This document shows, piece after piece, positions 60,501 through 64,000 of a stretch of 64,000 nt of DNA (within the stretch, counting starts at the first letter, position 1; each line of letters opens with the position of its first letter). The notes below the pieces were generated by a model that was not told the origin of the DNA, searched no databases, and saw only the letters and a list, made by a program, of their open reading frames with translations. The position numbers and the translations under genes are program-made. The stretch is from Crotophaga sulcirostris (taxonomy: Eukaryota > Chordata > Aves > Cuculiformes > Crotophagidae): positions 373,671-437,670 of the forward strand of contig VYZB01000536.1 in NCBI GenBank assembly GCA_013397455.1, given 5' to 3'.

Positions 60501-62053
60501 AAGTAAAGTTTCAATACATTCATTATTTGGTATGTACTGCAGTAGCTTGTTCATGAATACGTATTAGAGAAAGTTGTCTGGGTGTTCTATTTACATTCCT
60601 CCAAAGTTAGAAGAGTTAAAAAAAAAGAAAAAAGATTCCGTAGGTGGTGCGCACATTCTTTCCCCTTTTACAAAACCTTAACTGGCAGTCAGGGAAAATA
60701 AAATGTCCTAGTCCAGGCAAATGAGATGCGAAATTGTAAAACAGCTAAATGAAAAGGCAGTCATTTCAACATATGCATATACCTGAAGGCCAAACACCAA
60801 ATAACTTCAAAGTGCAGTAATCCTCCAGAAACATATTGCTTCCAGTGTCTTATTGTCATTACAAAATGAAAATCGTATTTTATTAGAGAGGTCTACACCT
60901 ACAAAGTCTTTGGTTATTAACGCAATACATCAATGACAGCTACTCCATATGCATCAAGTGATCTAAAGCCATCAAAAACCAAATTAAAACTGAATAAAAA
61001 TGCATTTACAATTGTTACTGTAACATTACAAGTGGAAAGTGTTCCAACTCTACTTGATAATGATTACAGTTACTACTGAAAACTAGTATTAGATATATTT
61101 TATTATGTTCAGGTTTTGCTTTGAGAGACCTTAAAGGGGACAATTGCCCTCTGTCCAACTATGAAGCTATAAATACTTTCAAACCACGTAAGGCTGTTTT
61201 CTCCCCTAAACCTGCAGTCTGTTTGGCAACTCTGTTAAGTTTTATTTTGTTCTTGATCAATTCTGAAGTCATTACAGTCATAAAAATCTATTATCTTTTG
61301 ATTGAAATGCAATTTTGTTTGTACATTCAACTCAACTTTCTAGGTTGCCTTTCAGACTACAACCTTCTGAAGAAGAAAACCAGCCTTCACATGAGCCTAG
61401 TACAGCAAAAATCTTATCAAGTGCCTGTGAGTGCTGTTAAGTGTATATATCCCACAATTCAACTTTTATTATAAAATAAAAGCAAACAAAAAAAACACCA
61501 CAAAACTTTTTCTGTAAGTGGATATGACCATCCATTTTTCCCCCCCTTTCATCTCACTGAAAGTGAGTGAATTGAATAGACTAGATGGACAAATATATAG
61601 ACTATCAGAACAAGTAACTATTGGACTGAATTTTTCTTTGAAGTTATTCCTTGCTTTCACAAATAACAGACTCTACAACATGAAAAAATTTAAAGAGGAT
61701 GTAATTTTGCGGTTTTCACACTTATTTATCTGAAATTTTGTTGGTATTTTATACCAAAATTATATAGAATTATTGAATGGCAACAATTAAACAAGAACAC
61801 ATTTCGTGATTACTGAGATTTAGTCAACCTAAAACTTTAAATTCATCATTTACTCTTCCACTAATAATATTCTATGCACTGTATAAAGGAAGTGGCAAAA
61901 GAGAATTAAAATAAAAAAGCAAACCACAAAAACCTGGTAACTTACCCGCAAGGCTTCAATTACAAGGTCTCGTGCTTCTAGTTCTCCTTCCATTATACTC
62001 AAAAGCATTCGCAATTCCGGCTTGCTCAAGTTATCCACATCAAACTCTCTTTT
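3331..62053 (-). CDS. CTTNBP2: CTTNBP2, cortactin-binding protein 2 (partial spliced gene, exons 2-17)
   Basis: Sixteen minus-strand exons read in one continuous frame across 15 GT-AG junctions (3968 nt, 1322 codons plus 2 nt). The product has the full CTTNBP2 order: CortBP2 N-domain, long coiled coil, Ser/Pro-rich region with a [11 protein letters not shown]3 ligand, six ankyrin repeats, and a C-terminal region with a degenerate P-loop. The known family role is a neuron-enriched scaffold in dendritic spines that binds cortactin's SH3 domain and associates with striatin/PP2A complexes and microtubules. The mammalian long form is about 1660 residues, so roughly 30 N-terminal and 300 C-terminal residues lie outside this window. 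The relative CTTNBP2NL lacks the ankyrin and C-terminal parts, so it is excluded. In vertebrates CTTNBP2 neighbours CFTR, which would be expected before position 1. No frameshift or premature stop was seen in any exon. Confidence 0.97.
3510..6266 (-). other. CTTNBP2: Intron 16 of CTTNBP2
   Basis: This 2.76 kb intron is bounded by GTAGGA on the exon 16 side and a pyrimidine-rich CTCTGCAG on the exon 17 side. The open frames at 4823-5077 and 5309-5689 show no family resemblance, codon pattern or splice context. I recognise no transposon, RNA gene or regulatory element. Confidence 0.8.
6267..6454 (-). CDS. CTTNBP2: CTTNBP2 exon 16
   Basis: The exon is 188 nt. It starts after TTTTTAG with CA AAC GGA, completing a codon whose first base comes from exon 15, and ends at AAC AAG before donor GTAGGA. 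It encodes residues 1201-1263: [32 protein letters not shown] and [13 protein letters not shown]. The last motif parallels the FLVRYLRRK segment of NAV-type AAA+ proteins, which supports a common fold. Conservation with mammals is very high except in the first eight residues. The open frame runs on at both ends into intron (6075-6557), but the splice sites and homology stop at these limits. Confidence 0.96.
6455..6700 (-). other. CTTNBP2: Intron 15 of CTTNBP2 (246 bp)
   Basis: A short intron with donor GTATTT directly after AAAGAG and acceptor TTTTTAG. It is AT-rich with no recognisable feature besides the splice signals. Confidence 0.9.
6701..6853 (-). CDS. CTTNBP2: CTTNBP2 exon 15 (Walker B-like strand)
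   Basis: The exon is 153 nt, between acceptor ATATTTCAG and donor GTATTT. It encodes residues 1150-1200 and shares its first and last codons with exons 14 and 16. Motifs are [29 protein letters not shown] and [15 protein letters not shown] (about 1165-1172) sits where AAA+ proteins have a Walker B hhhhD[DE] strand, but here the acidic pair reads E-N. That suggests the fold is kept without ATPase chemistry. It was found from phase and homology, because no methionine-started frame marks it. Confidence 0.95.
6854..9608 (-). other. CTTNBP2: Intron 14 of CTTNBP2
   Basis: A 2.75 kb intron with donor GTAAGG and acceptor TTTCAG. The content is AT-rich single-copy-looking sequence. The open frames at 6992-7249, 7708-7962 and 8258-8569 match nothing I know. 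No recognisable transposon was seen. Confidence 0.8.
9609..9708 (-). CDS. CTTNBP2: CTTNBP2 exon 14
   Basis: The exon is 100 nt, following acceptor TTCAACACAG and ending AGTAGTG before donor GTAAGG. It encodes residues 1117-1149 and the first base of 1150: [24 protein letters not shown] and LFISS. Mammalian CTTNBP2 has closely matching residues here. It follows exon 13 after a very short intron. The open frame runs past the exon in both directions, but the matching part is confined to these splice limits. Confidence 0.95.
9709..9791 (-). other. CTTNBP2: Intron 13 of CTTNBP2 (83 bp)
   Basis: An 83 bp intron between donor GTATTAAC and acceptor TTTTCAACACAG, close to the minimum size for vertebrate splicing. 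It probably uses intron definition, in contrast to the multi-kilobase introns around it. Confidence 0.92.
9792..9878 (-). CDS. CTTNBP2: CTTNBP2 exon 13 (degenerate Walker A)
   Basis: An exon of exactly 29 codons, 87 nt, phase 0 on both sides, between acceptor CTCTATAG and donor GTATTA. It encodes residues 1088-1116: [15 protein letters not shown] followed by [14 protein letters not shown]. The strand-loop-helix pattern fits a P-loop position, but GPEGS-L-Q lacks the GK[ST] that binds phosphate in AAA+ ATPases. Mammalian CTTNBP2 has the same loss, so this is a family trait and not damage to this copy. Confidence 0.95.
9879..10972 (-). other. CTTNBP2: Intron 12 of CTTNBP2
   Basis: A 1.1 kb AT-rich intron with donor GTAAGT and acceptor CTCTATAG. 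I see no repeat, RNA or regulatory feature. Confidence 0.85.
10973..11052 (-). CDS. CTTNBP2: CTTNBP2 exon 12
   Basis: The exon is 80 nt, between acceptor TTTTAAAG and donor GTAAGT. It encodes residues 1061-1087: [15 protein letters not shown], then LQNYLRL. The first two bases complete a glycine codon begun in exon 11. The helix [10 protein letters not shown] continues directly into exon 13, as in mammals, and leads into the P-loop-like strand. It is too short to be found by open-frame length and was placed from neighbouring exons and reading phase. Confidence 0.94.
11053..11461 (-). other. CTTNBP2: Intron 11 of CTTNBP2
   Basis: A 409 bp AT-rich intron with donor GTAATT and acceptor TTTTAAAG. 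Nothing else is recognised. Confidence 0.85.
11462..11557 (-). CDS. CTTNBP2: CTTNBP2 exon 11
   Basis: The exon is 96 nt. It follows acceptor TTTGAACAG and ends TTTG before donor GTAATT. It encodes residues 1029-1060: [18 protein letters not shown] and [13 protein letters not shown]. Mammals have NVPWSVGQSF in the same place and share the AEHITV motif. Both ends split a glycine codon. This is the linker between exon 10 and the AAA+-like core. Confidence 0.94.
11558..12384 (-). other. CTTNBP2: Intron 10 of CTTNBP2
   Basis: An 827 bp intron with donor GTATCA and acceptor TTTGAACAG. Its notable content is a canonical plus-strand G-quadruplex pattern at 11833-11855, on the template strand of the gene. 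The rest is AT-rich and unremarkable. Confidence 0.85.
11833..11855 (+). other. Canonical G-quadruplex-type tract
   Basis: Four guanine runs of 4, 3, 5 and 4 bases are separated by loops of 4 (TGGT), 2 (CA) and 1 (A) bases, meeting the G3+ N1-7 pattern. It lies in otherwise AT-rich intron 10 on the template strand. Folding is inferred, not shown. Confidence 0.75.
12385..12660 (-). CDS. CTTNBP2: CTTNBP2 exon 10
   Basis: The exon is 276 nt. It follows acceptor TTTTTCAACAG and ends AAACTAG before GTATCA. It encodes residues 937-1028. Highly conserved motifs include [33 protein letters not shown] and SDGW; the flanks ([30 protein letters not shown]) diverge from mammals. The stretch has the look of a small folded domain between the ankyrin repeats and the AAA+-like region; its function is not known to me. 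The donor GTATCA is weaker than the GTAAG donors elsewhere in the gene, but homology and phase both require it. Confidence 0.95.
13433..13458. repeat. 13-bp tandem duplication
   Basis: Two perfect head-to-tail copies of AGTTTTGCTTTTG lie in intron 9. This is a simple duplication with no sign of function. Confidence 0.85.
13491..13514. repeat. Short perfect hairpin, 11-bp arms
   Basis: AGCTTTTCTGA and its exact reverse complement are separated by 2 bases in intron 9. Possibly chance in AT-rich DNA. Confidence 0.7.
14959..15076 (-). CDS. CTTNBP2: CTTNBP2 exon 9 (end of ankyrin repeat 6)
   Basis: The exon is 118 nt. It follows acceptor CTTTGCAG and ends AACTTAA before donor GTAAGTAA. It encodes residues 898-936 plus one base: [11 protein letters not shown], then [23 protein letters not shown]. 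It completes the second helix of ankyrin repeat 6 and adds a capping-type half repeat (RTLHDVA...CKHLLEN) that ends the ankyrin domain. The plus-strand frame over the same region (14871-15263) is a shadow. Confidence 0.95.
15077..18198 (-). other. CTTNBP2: Intron 8 of CTTNBP2
   Basis: A 3.1 kb intron with donor GTCAGT and acceptor CTTTGCAG. AT-rich; no transposon ends, RNA genes or family-like frames recognised. Confidence 0.8.
18199..18453 (-). CDS. CTTNBP2: CTTNBP2 exon 8 (ankyrin repeats 5 and 6, variable linker)
   Basis: An exon of exactly 85 codons, 255 nt, phase 0 at both ends, between acceptor TTTTTTAG and donor GTCAGT. It encodes residues 813-897. Ankyrin repeat 5 is [20 protein letters not shown]. 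An acidic linker follows (about 835-868, including [12 protein letters not shown] and NRGDNYSS), and then repeat 6 starts at [20 protein letters not shown]. The linker is clearly different from the mammalian one, while the repeats on both sides are almost unchanged, so the insert is a fast-evolving loop. Confidence 0.96.
18454..19553 (-). other. CTTNBP2: Intron 7 of CTTNBP2
   Basis: A 1.1 kb AT-rich intron with donor GTAAGT and acceptor TTTTTTAG. Frames such as 18526-18720 and 18743-18988 have no supporting features. Confidence 0.83.
19554..19704 (-). CDS. CTTNBP2: CTTNBP2 exon 7 (ankyrin repeats 3 end and 4)
   Basis: The exon is 151 nt, between acceptor TTTCTGTAG and donor GTAAGT. It completes codon 762 and encodes 763-812: [41 protein letters not shown] and RTVKTS. 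These are the second half of ankyrin repeat 3 and all of repeat 4, with the usual G-x-TPLxLA core. No long open frame marks it; it was placed from the splice sites and repeat register. Confidence 0.95.
19705..20863 (-). other. CTTNBP2: Intron 6 of CTTNBP2
   Basis: A 1.16 kb intron with donor GTAAGT and acceptor TTCTGTAG. The stretch 20150-20420 is less AT-rich than its surroundings, but I cannot assign it to a repeat family. Confidence 0.82.
20864..20963 (-). CDS. CTTNBP2: CTTNBP2 exon 6 (ankyrin repeats 2 end and 3)
   Basis: The exon is 100 nt, between acceptor AATTTATAG and donor GTAAGT. It completes codon 729 and encodes 730-761 plus two bases of 762: [15 protein letters not shown], then [17 protein letters not shown]. 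Mammals read CVRLLLSAEAQVNAA in the same place. It joins the C-terminal helix of ankyrin repeat 2 to the TPL core of repeat 3. The long minus frame extending to 21421 is intron read-through. Confidence 0.95.
20964..26223 (-). other. CTTNBP2: Intron 5 of CTTNBP2
   Basis: A 5.3 kb intron with donor GTAAGT and acceptor AATTTATAG. It holds a truncated CR1 tail at 23945-24013 and a GC-richer stretch at about 22590-22980 with overlapping frames on both strands that I cannot assign. The rest is AT-rich and featureless to my reading. Confidence 0.8.
23945..24013 (+). mobile_element. CR1 LINE 3' tail fragment
   Basis: About 70 bases contain ATGATCTTAAGGTTCTTTTC, CAACCTAAATG and the terminal ATTCTATGATTCTAAGG of avian CR1. 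It is a heavily 5'-truncated plus-strand copy, typical of this family. Confidence 0.88.
26224..26427 (-). CDS. CTTNBP2: CTTNBP2 exon 5 (ankyrin repeats 1 and 2)
   Basis: The exon is 204 nt, between acceptor AACTCACAG and donor GTAAGT. It completes the glycine codon 661 split from exon 4 and encodes 662-728 plus one base. Motifs are [48 protein letters not shown] and [13 protein letters not shown]. Ankyrin repeat 1 and most of repeat 2 are here. It is nearly identical to mammals and marks the start of the ankyrin part that separates the long from the short CTTNBP2 form. Confidence 0.96.
29483..29505. repeat. Perfect palindrome at the 5' edge of a CR1 copy
   Basis: CAGTTGCTCTT and AAGAGCAACTG form exact 11-bp arms around one T. 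CR1-like sequence begins directly after the right arm, so the palindrome sits at the truncation junction. Confidence 0.85.
29506..30122 (+). mobile_element. CR1 LINE, 5'-truncated copy
   Basis: About 620 bases match the CR1 3' region: CATCACAAGAAGTGTGGCCA, AGGAGTACTACATCCAGTT, GAGAGTTGGGATTGTTCAGC, GGCACTGGAACAGCTTGCCC and the end CCTTCCAACTC...ATTCTATGATTCTAAG. A 96-residue frame at 29746-30036 (with [12 protein letters not shown]) is the decayed end of the CR1 ORF2 product and is not a gene. It lies antisense to CTTNBP2. Confidence 0.93.
32600..32635. repeat. 18-bp tandem duplication
   Basis: Two copies of AAGATACCCT[GA]AAGTTG[CT] are head to tail with two differences, in intron 4. Confidence 0.8.
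33301..33350. repeat. A-rich low-complexity tract
   Basis: An A16 run (33304-33319) is followed by GA- and TA-interrupted A-rich sequence. On the transcribed RNA it is a U-rich tract 70-115 bases after the exon 4 donor. Confidence 0.8.
33418..35065 (-). CDS. CTTNBP2: CTTNBP2 exon 4 (coiled coil, proline-rich region, cortactin-binding motif)
   Basis: The giant exon typical of CTTNBP2: 1648 nt encoding residues 112-660 plus one base. Acceptor CTTTCTTACAG precedes TTGGAAATGG, and GCATCAG ends it before donor GTAAAG. The first 140 residues are charged heptads (coiled coil: [38 protein letters not shown]). TVACQTD follows (277-281 is ACQTD), then a long Ser/Thr/Pro-rich region with [16 protein letters not shown] and [33 protein letters not shown] (PPPIPPKKP at 33833-33859) is the class II SH3 ligand expected to bind cortactin. 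[10 protein letters not shown] is a second PxxP site. The coiled coil is thought to mediate self-association. Translation before 35065 is intron. Confidence 0.98.
36001..36052. repeat. 26-bp tandem duplication
   Basis: TCCAAGAAA[CT]TGCTTAGTATTC[CT]TTC-type units occur twice in direct succession with two transitions, in intron 3. It is a recent small duplication. Confidence 0.88.
38056..38080 (-). other. G-rich tract on the transcribed sense strand
   Basis: On the minus strand, runs GG, GG, GGG, GGG and G6 are separated by 1-2 base loops. Three runs of at least three plus GG runs could fold as a two-tetrad, or with bulges three-tetrad, RNA quadruplex in the pre-mRNA. It is not a strict canonical pattern. 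Confidence 0.5.
38260..38745 (+). mobile_element. Old diverged CR1 LINE fragment
   Basis: The register of a CR1 3' end is visible despite decay: GCTTGCTTAGTCTAGTGAAA, GACTGAGGGATGATCTCACA, GAAAAAACTTCTTCACAAGG, AAGGTTAGACTAAATCAC and CCTCTTTCAACCAACGTGTC. The terminal ATTCTATG repeats are gone. It is more diverged than the copies at 29506 and 41144, so it is older. Confidence 0.8.
40298..40522 (-). CDS. CTTNBP2: CTTNBP2 exon 3 (CortBP2 N-terminal domain)
   Basis: An exon of exactly 75 codons, 225 nt, phase 0 both sides, between acceptor TTTCTGTTAG and donor GTATTC. It encodes residues 37-111: [56 protein letters not shown] and [12 protein letters not shown]. It is one of the most conserved parts of the protein and of the shorter relative CTTNBP2NL, and it leads straight into the exon 4 coiled coil. 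No methionine-started frame covers it; it was found by translating between the splice signals. Confidence 0.96.
41144..41968 (-). mobile_element. CR1 LINE, 5'-truncated copy, sense to CTTNBP2
   Basis: The plus strand starts TCATAGAATCATAGAATGG, TTTGGGTTAGAAGGGACC, AAAGATCATCTAGTTCCAA, which is the reverse complement of the avian CR1 3' end. CR1 ORF2 remnants are readable in reverse ([19 protein letters not shown] in 41189-41416). It ends near GATCTGGATGACTTTATG. At about 825 bp with intact terminal repeats it is one of the younger copies here. Confidence 0.93.
43202..43756 (+). mobile_element. Solo LTR of an avian endogenous retrovirus
   Basis: A 555-bp unit begins TGTTGGTTTTGGCTGGG and ends GTTAAACTACAACA. 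TGTTG and CAACA are perfect 5-bp inverted ends, with TG...CA termini. AATAAA lies at 43475-43480 inside the unit. The layout and start match the ERVL-like LTRs common in bird genomes. No internal retroviral gene, primer-binding site or second LTR flanks it, so it is a solo LTR left by recombination. The 5-base flanks (GGATG and ATAGA) do not match, so no clean target duplication survives. Confidence 0.85.
43780..43925 (+). mobile_element. Fragment of a second avian LTR-like repeat
   Basis: ATTGGGTTTGTTTTGGTAGC and a run of GGGGGCTACAGGGG-type sequence resemble the start of another bird LTR family (the CTGGGTTTG...GGGGGCTACAGGGGTGG type) as I remember it. The similarity fades after about 43900. 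Its ends are uncertain. Confidence 0.5.
43817..43843 (+). other. Canonical G-quadruplex-type tract in an LTR-like fragment
   Basis: Guanine runs of 3, 5, 4 and 4 are separated by loops of 1, 5 and 5 bases. It lies on the template strand of CTTNBP2. Confidence 0.7.
46890..47286 (+). mobile_element. Old CR1 LINE fragment
   Basis: A decayed CR1 3' region: GTGTTGCCCAGAAAAACACT corresponds to the usual GGAACAGGTTGCCCAG segment, and AAGATTGGACTGACTGATCTC and GGTGCCTTTCAACTTAAATT followed by CCTATGATTA match the CR1 tail. The 5' limit is uncertain. Confidence 0.75.
48780..48813. repeat. Perfect hairpin, 13-bp arms, 8-nt loop
   Basis: GAATATATACTCA and its exact reverse complement flank ATTATCAA. 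It lies in AT-rich intron 2. Confidence 0.85.
48972..49023. repeat. 30-bp-period partial tandem duplication
   Basis: AATGC[AG]AATTAATGTTTTCAAA-type sequence recurs with a 30-base offset (48972-48993 and 49002-49023) and one difference. Confidence 0.8.
50768..50799. repeat. Perfect hairpin, 14-bp arms, 4-nt loop
   Basis: ACTCACTATTAATT and AATTAATAGTGAGT are exact reverse complements around TGAT. A stem-loop of this quality could extrude or fold in RNA, but no function is visible. Confidence 0.88.
51240..52490 (+). mobile_element. CR1 LINE, about 1.25 kb copy with reverse-transcriptase remnants
   Basis: The longest CR1 in the window. The frame 51451-51669 reads [15 protein letters not shown], then [11 protein letters not shown] and [10 protein letters not shown], the latter being the FADDT active-site region of LINE reverse transcriptase. 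Further on, TACTGCATACAGTTCTGGGT, GGGCTTCTCTGGTTTGGAGA, GACCTCATTGCTCTCTACAG and the tail TTGGACTAGATGATCATTG, CCCCTCCAACTG are CR1 landmarks. Stops and frameshifts interrupt it (for example TAA after EG at 51667), so it is a dead copy. It is antisense to CTTNBP2. Confidence 0.92.
59008..59062 (+). repeat. G/T-rich low-complexity tract
   Basis: GTGTGGGG, T7GTGGG, TTTTGGGG, T9G, TTTGC, T12 in succession. It has three G runs of 3-4, one short of a canonical quadruplex. On the sense RNA it is C/A-rich. Confidence 0.75.
61946..62053 (-). CDS. CTTNBP2: CTTNBP2 exon 2 (first coding exon in window)
   Basis: An exon of exactly 36 codons, 108 nt, phase 0 at both ends, between acceptor TTTTCCTTACAG and donor GTAAGTTA. 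It encodes [36 protein letters not shown]. This is the start of the CortBP2 N-terminal domain; mammals read KKEFDVDTLSKSELRML here. The upstream methionine in the same open frame is in the intron and is not the start codon; the true start is in exon 1 beyond the window. Confidence 0.97.
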
Positions 62054-64000
62054 CTGTAAGGAAAAACACACCGATTAACACACTAACTGACTGCATTAGT
62101 TACTGTAGATCTGAAAGACAGACATATCAGCATCCAATTATAGGTTCCACAAGCATATAACACTGTCAAAACAAGTGAGGTGCCTTTATTTGTAATATAT
62201 AGACTCAAGATTAATAGCAAATAGCCCAATTCTTTTTATTTAAAGTAAAGAAATTAAAGGCCCTCCAGAATGACACTTCCAAATTCTACACTGCTGCAAG
62301 TAATCAATTCTGCAAAGTCCTGTGAATGATAAGAGTGAAATGGTAAAGAAATTAACTTTGTGACTAACAGTTTCTACATGCAGCCTTGCAGAGCCCAAAA
62401 CAATTCAGCAGACCTGAAACAGGATGAAGGCAAGAGAGGGTTAAAGAACCTAAACCACAGCACACCTAATCCAGCATAACCTGTGCCTCACTTGCAAACA
62501 ATTACCAAGGCATCACAGTGTACTGGGTTGAATGTGAATTTTTTTGAAAGGTAACAGGGAAAAAGACATGAAATCTTATCTGTATGCTTTATTCACAGCC
62601 CCCTTTGTTTGGCTGGAGCGTACTGTTCTAGTTTGACAAACAACAGCTCATACCAACAACTTCTCACTCCACAGCTATCAAGATAAGTGTAAATCTGACT
62701 TACACTCCCAGTAAGAGAGGAAAATGAGTTTATATTGACAAATAAGATCACTGAGTACATGCATAAACACTGCATGCTAGGAATATCAGTATGGTTTTTG
62801 CAAAACCAAATCCACCTCATGAACCTCTACGGTTCTCTAACAATGACAGGAGACACGTGGGTAAAGGGGATCCACTGGACACTAATATATTTGGATTTTC
62901 AAGAAGTTTTGGACAAGGTTCTACACCAAATATTATCACAAAACCTCCTATTCAATGATATTGGGTGAAAAGACACTTAATGGATAGGAAGCAAACACTA
63001 TTGGTAACAAACGCTTTTCAAGATGGAGACAACTAAGCAGTGGGGCACCTCTAGGACCAGTTTTATTCAACTTCTTCAACAATAAACTGAAAAAACGGAT
63101 AGATAAGTGGCATAGATATCTACCTCATGGGAGATGGCACATAATTCCTCACAAACAAAGTTAACATCTTTATTTTGCCACCATATAAAACCCTGGTAAA
63201 CCCACAGCTCAAGTACTGCCTAAAGTCCTCATCTGAAGGTATAAAACTGGCCAACTAAAAGGATGAATAGAGAAGGAGTAACTACTATATGAGGAAAGAC
63301 TACAAGGGTGGAAGTCCTGATTTTGGATGTGAGGTAGGAAGAATGCTATTAATATTTCCAAAATCACGAAGGTGTAGTAGATAAGACTATTACAGATCTC
63401 TTGTTCACCAATATATCCACAATGCTAACACAAGCAGACATGTAGTGAAATTAGAAGGGGATAATTTTAAGAAAGAGAAAACAATATTTACTCCTTCAGC
63501 TGACAGCTTGATTTCCAATACCACAAGTGAAATACCAGAGTCCTTGCTATGATGTAGATGTGCCTCCTAGCAAAGCCCTGAGATGCAGTCACTCAGCTGT
63601 CTTCAGTATGAAGTAATCAGTTGCCAAATTAGCTGAAACGTGTATCTGGATATACTGTCTATTTTCCCTGAAGGAGCTTACCTTTGTTGCAGGAAAATCC
63701 AATAAAATTAAAGCAAGTATCATTTCTGCTCTCTCAAGGCAAGAGGAAGGCAAAACAGTTGTTCTTCCCTTAGGCTAGCAGGCCACAGTTCAAAACCACC
63801 CAAAAGCTATAACTGTATTAGATTTACTCTGTGTTCCATTTTTACTTTGTTGTTAAAACACACAGAGGTGCGCAAACGGTTAGTGAGAACTTTAGCCAGA
63901 ACTTTAGCTATTTGCCGTTGTCTCACATTGAACAGAGCTTCTTTGTTTATGTGAACAACCTGGACCAAAAAGAGGAGCAATGATTTTTATTAAGAGCAAC
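62054..64000 (-). other. CTTNBP2: Intron 1 of CTTNBP2 (partial; continues past window end)
   Basis: No GC-rich first exon or CpG island is present, so exon 1 and the promoter lie beyond 64000. The intron contains an old CR1-like fragment (about 62700-63590). Confidence 0.8.
62700..63590 (+). mobile_element. Old CR1-like LINE fragment
   Basis: The frame 62735-62968 contains YLDFQEVLDKVLHQ, the decayed form of the YLDFSKAFDTV-type reverse-transcriptase motif of CR1 ORF2, after ISVWFLQNQIHLMNLY, the usual CLTNLI-like segment. Further degraded matches (GGCACCTCTAGGACCAGTTTTATTCAA, CACAGCTCAAGTACTGCCTAA) continue the CR1 order. No terminal repeats are left, so it is old and its 3' limit is approximate. 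Confidence 0.7.

Larger units (their letters stand above)
40523..61945 (-). other. CTTNBP2: Intron 2 of CTTNBP2 (21.4 kb)
   Basis: The longest intron in the window, with donor GTAAGT and acceptor CTGTTAG. Mobile DNA: CR1 (41144-41968), solo LTR (43202-43756), LTR-like fragment (about 43780-43925), old CR1 (46890-47286), long CR1 (51240-52490). It also has perfect hairpins (48780-48813, 50768-50799), a 30-bp-period duplication (48972-49023) and a G/T-rich tract (59008-59062). There is one ambiguous base at 42786. The stretches 44000-46800, 47300-51200 and 52500-61900 otherwise hold only AT-rich sequence in which I see no gene. Confidence 0.82.

Noticed and set aside
62054..64000. CTTNBP2 exon 1 or promoter near the window end
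   Set aside because: No CpG-rich region or alanine-rich first exon is present; only AT-rich intron and an old CR1-like fragment.
1..64000. CRISPR arrays, operons, toxin-antitoxin pairs, tRNA or rRNA genes
   Set aside because: The window is vertebrate intron-exon sequence; no regularly spaced repeats, B-box-type tRNA promoters or rRNA segments were seen.

Overview
This is vertebrate nuclear DNA, almost certainly avian. It is AT-rich and intron-dominated. It carries several CR1 LINE copies with the avian 3' end (matching ATTCTATGATTCTA) and an LTR with the TG...CA ends and internal AATAAA of bird endogenous retroviruses. The introns are short for a vertebrate gene of this class. There is no sign of bacterial, phage or organellar sequence: no operons, Shine-Dalgarno starts, CRISPR array or tRNA.

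One protein-coding gene spans nearly the whole window on the minus strand: CTTNBP2 (cortactin-binding protein 2), a neuronal dendritic-spine scaffold. I could place 16 consecutive coding exons by translation, splice sites and reading phase: 61946-62053, 40298-40522, 33418-35065, 26224-26427, 20864-20963, 19554-19704, 18199-18453, 14959-15076, 12385-12660, 11462-11557, 10973-11052, 9792-9878, 9609-9708, 6701-6853, 6267-6454 and 3331-3509. By analogy with the mammalian gene these are exons 2-17. All 15 junctions keep frame, giving 3968 nt (1322 codons plus 2 nt). Exon 1 (start codon, promoter) lies beyond 64000, and the C-terminal exons lie before position 1. In this partial protein (residue 1 = first codon of exon 2) the order is: N-terminal CortBP2 domain and coiled coil (about 1-250), a Ser/Pro-rich region with the cortactin SH3 ligand PPPIPPKKP (514-522), six ankyrin repeats (about 670-930), then a region resembling a degenerate AAA+ module of the neuron-navigator type (about 1030-1322).

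The rest is intron. Intron 2 (40523-61945, 21.4 kb) holds most mobile DNA: an antisense-to-window CR1 (41144-41968), a solo LTR (43202-43756) next to a second LTR-like fragment (about 43780-43925), and two plus-strand CR1 copies (about 46890-47286 and 51240-52490). Other CR1 pieces are at 23945-24013, 29506-30122, about 38260-38745 and about 62700-63590. Small tandem duplications, perfect hairpins and three G-quadruplex-type tracts are scattered in introns.

I found no convincing new gene system. The points most worth a second look are the P-loop-dead AAA+-like C-terminal half, a possible intron-read-through short isoform after exon 4, a CQTD motif after the coiled coil, a canonical G-quadruplex tract in intron 10, a perfect palindrome at the 5' edge of a CR1 copy, and a helically spaced homeodomain-core cluster in intron 17. 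Exon numbers are by analogy; family statements come from general knowledge, not from a search.
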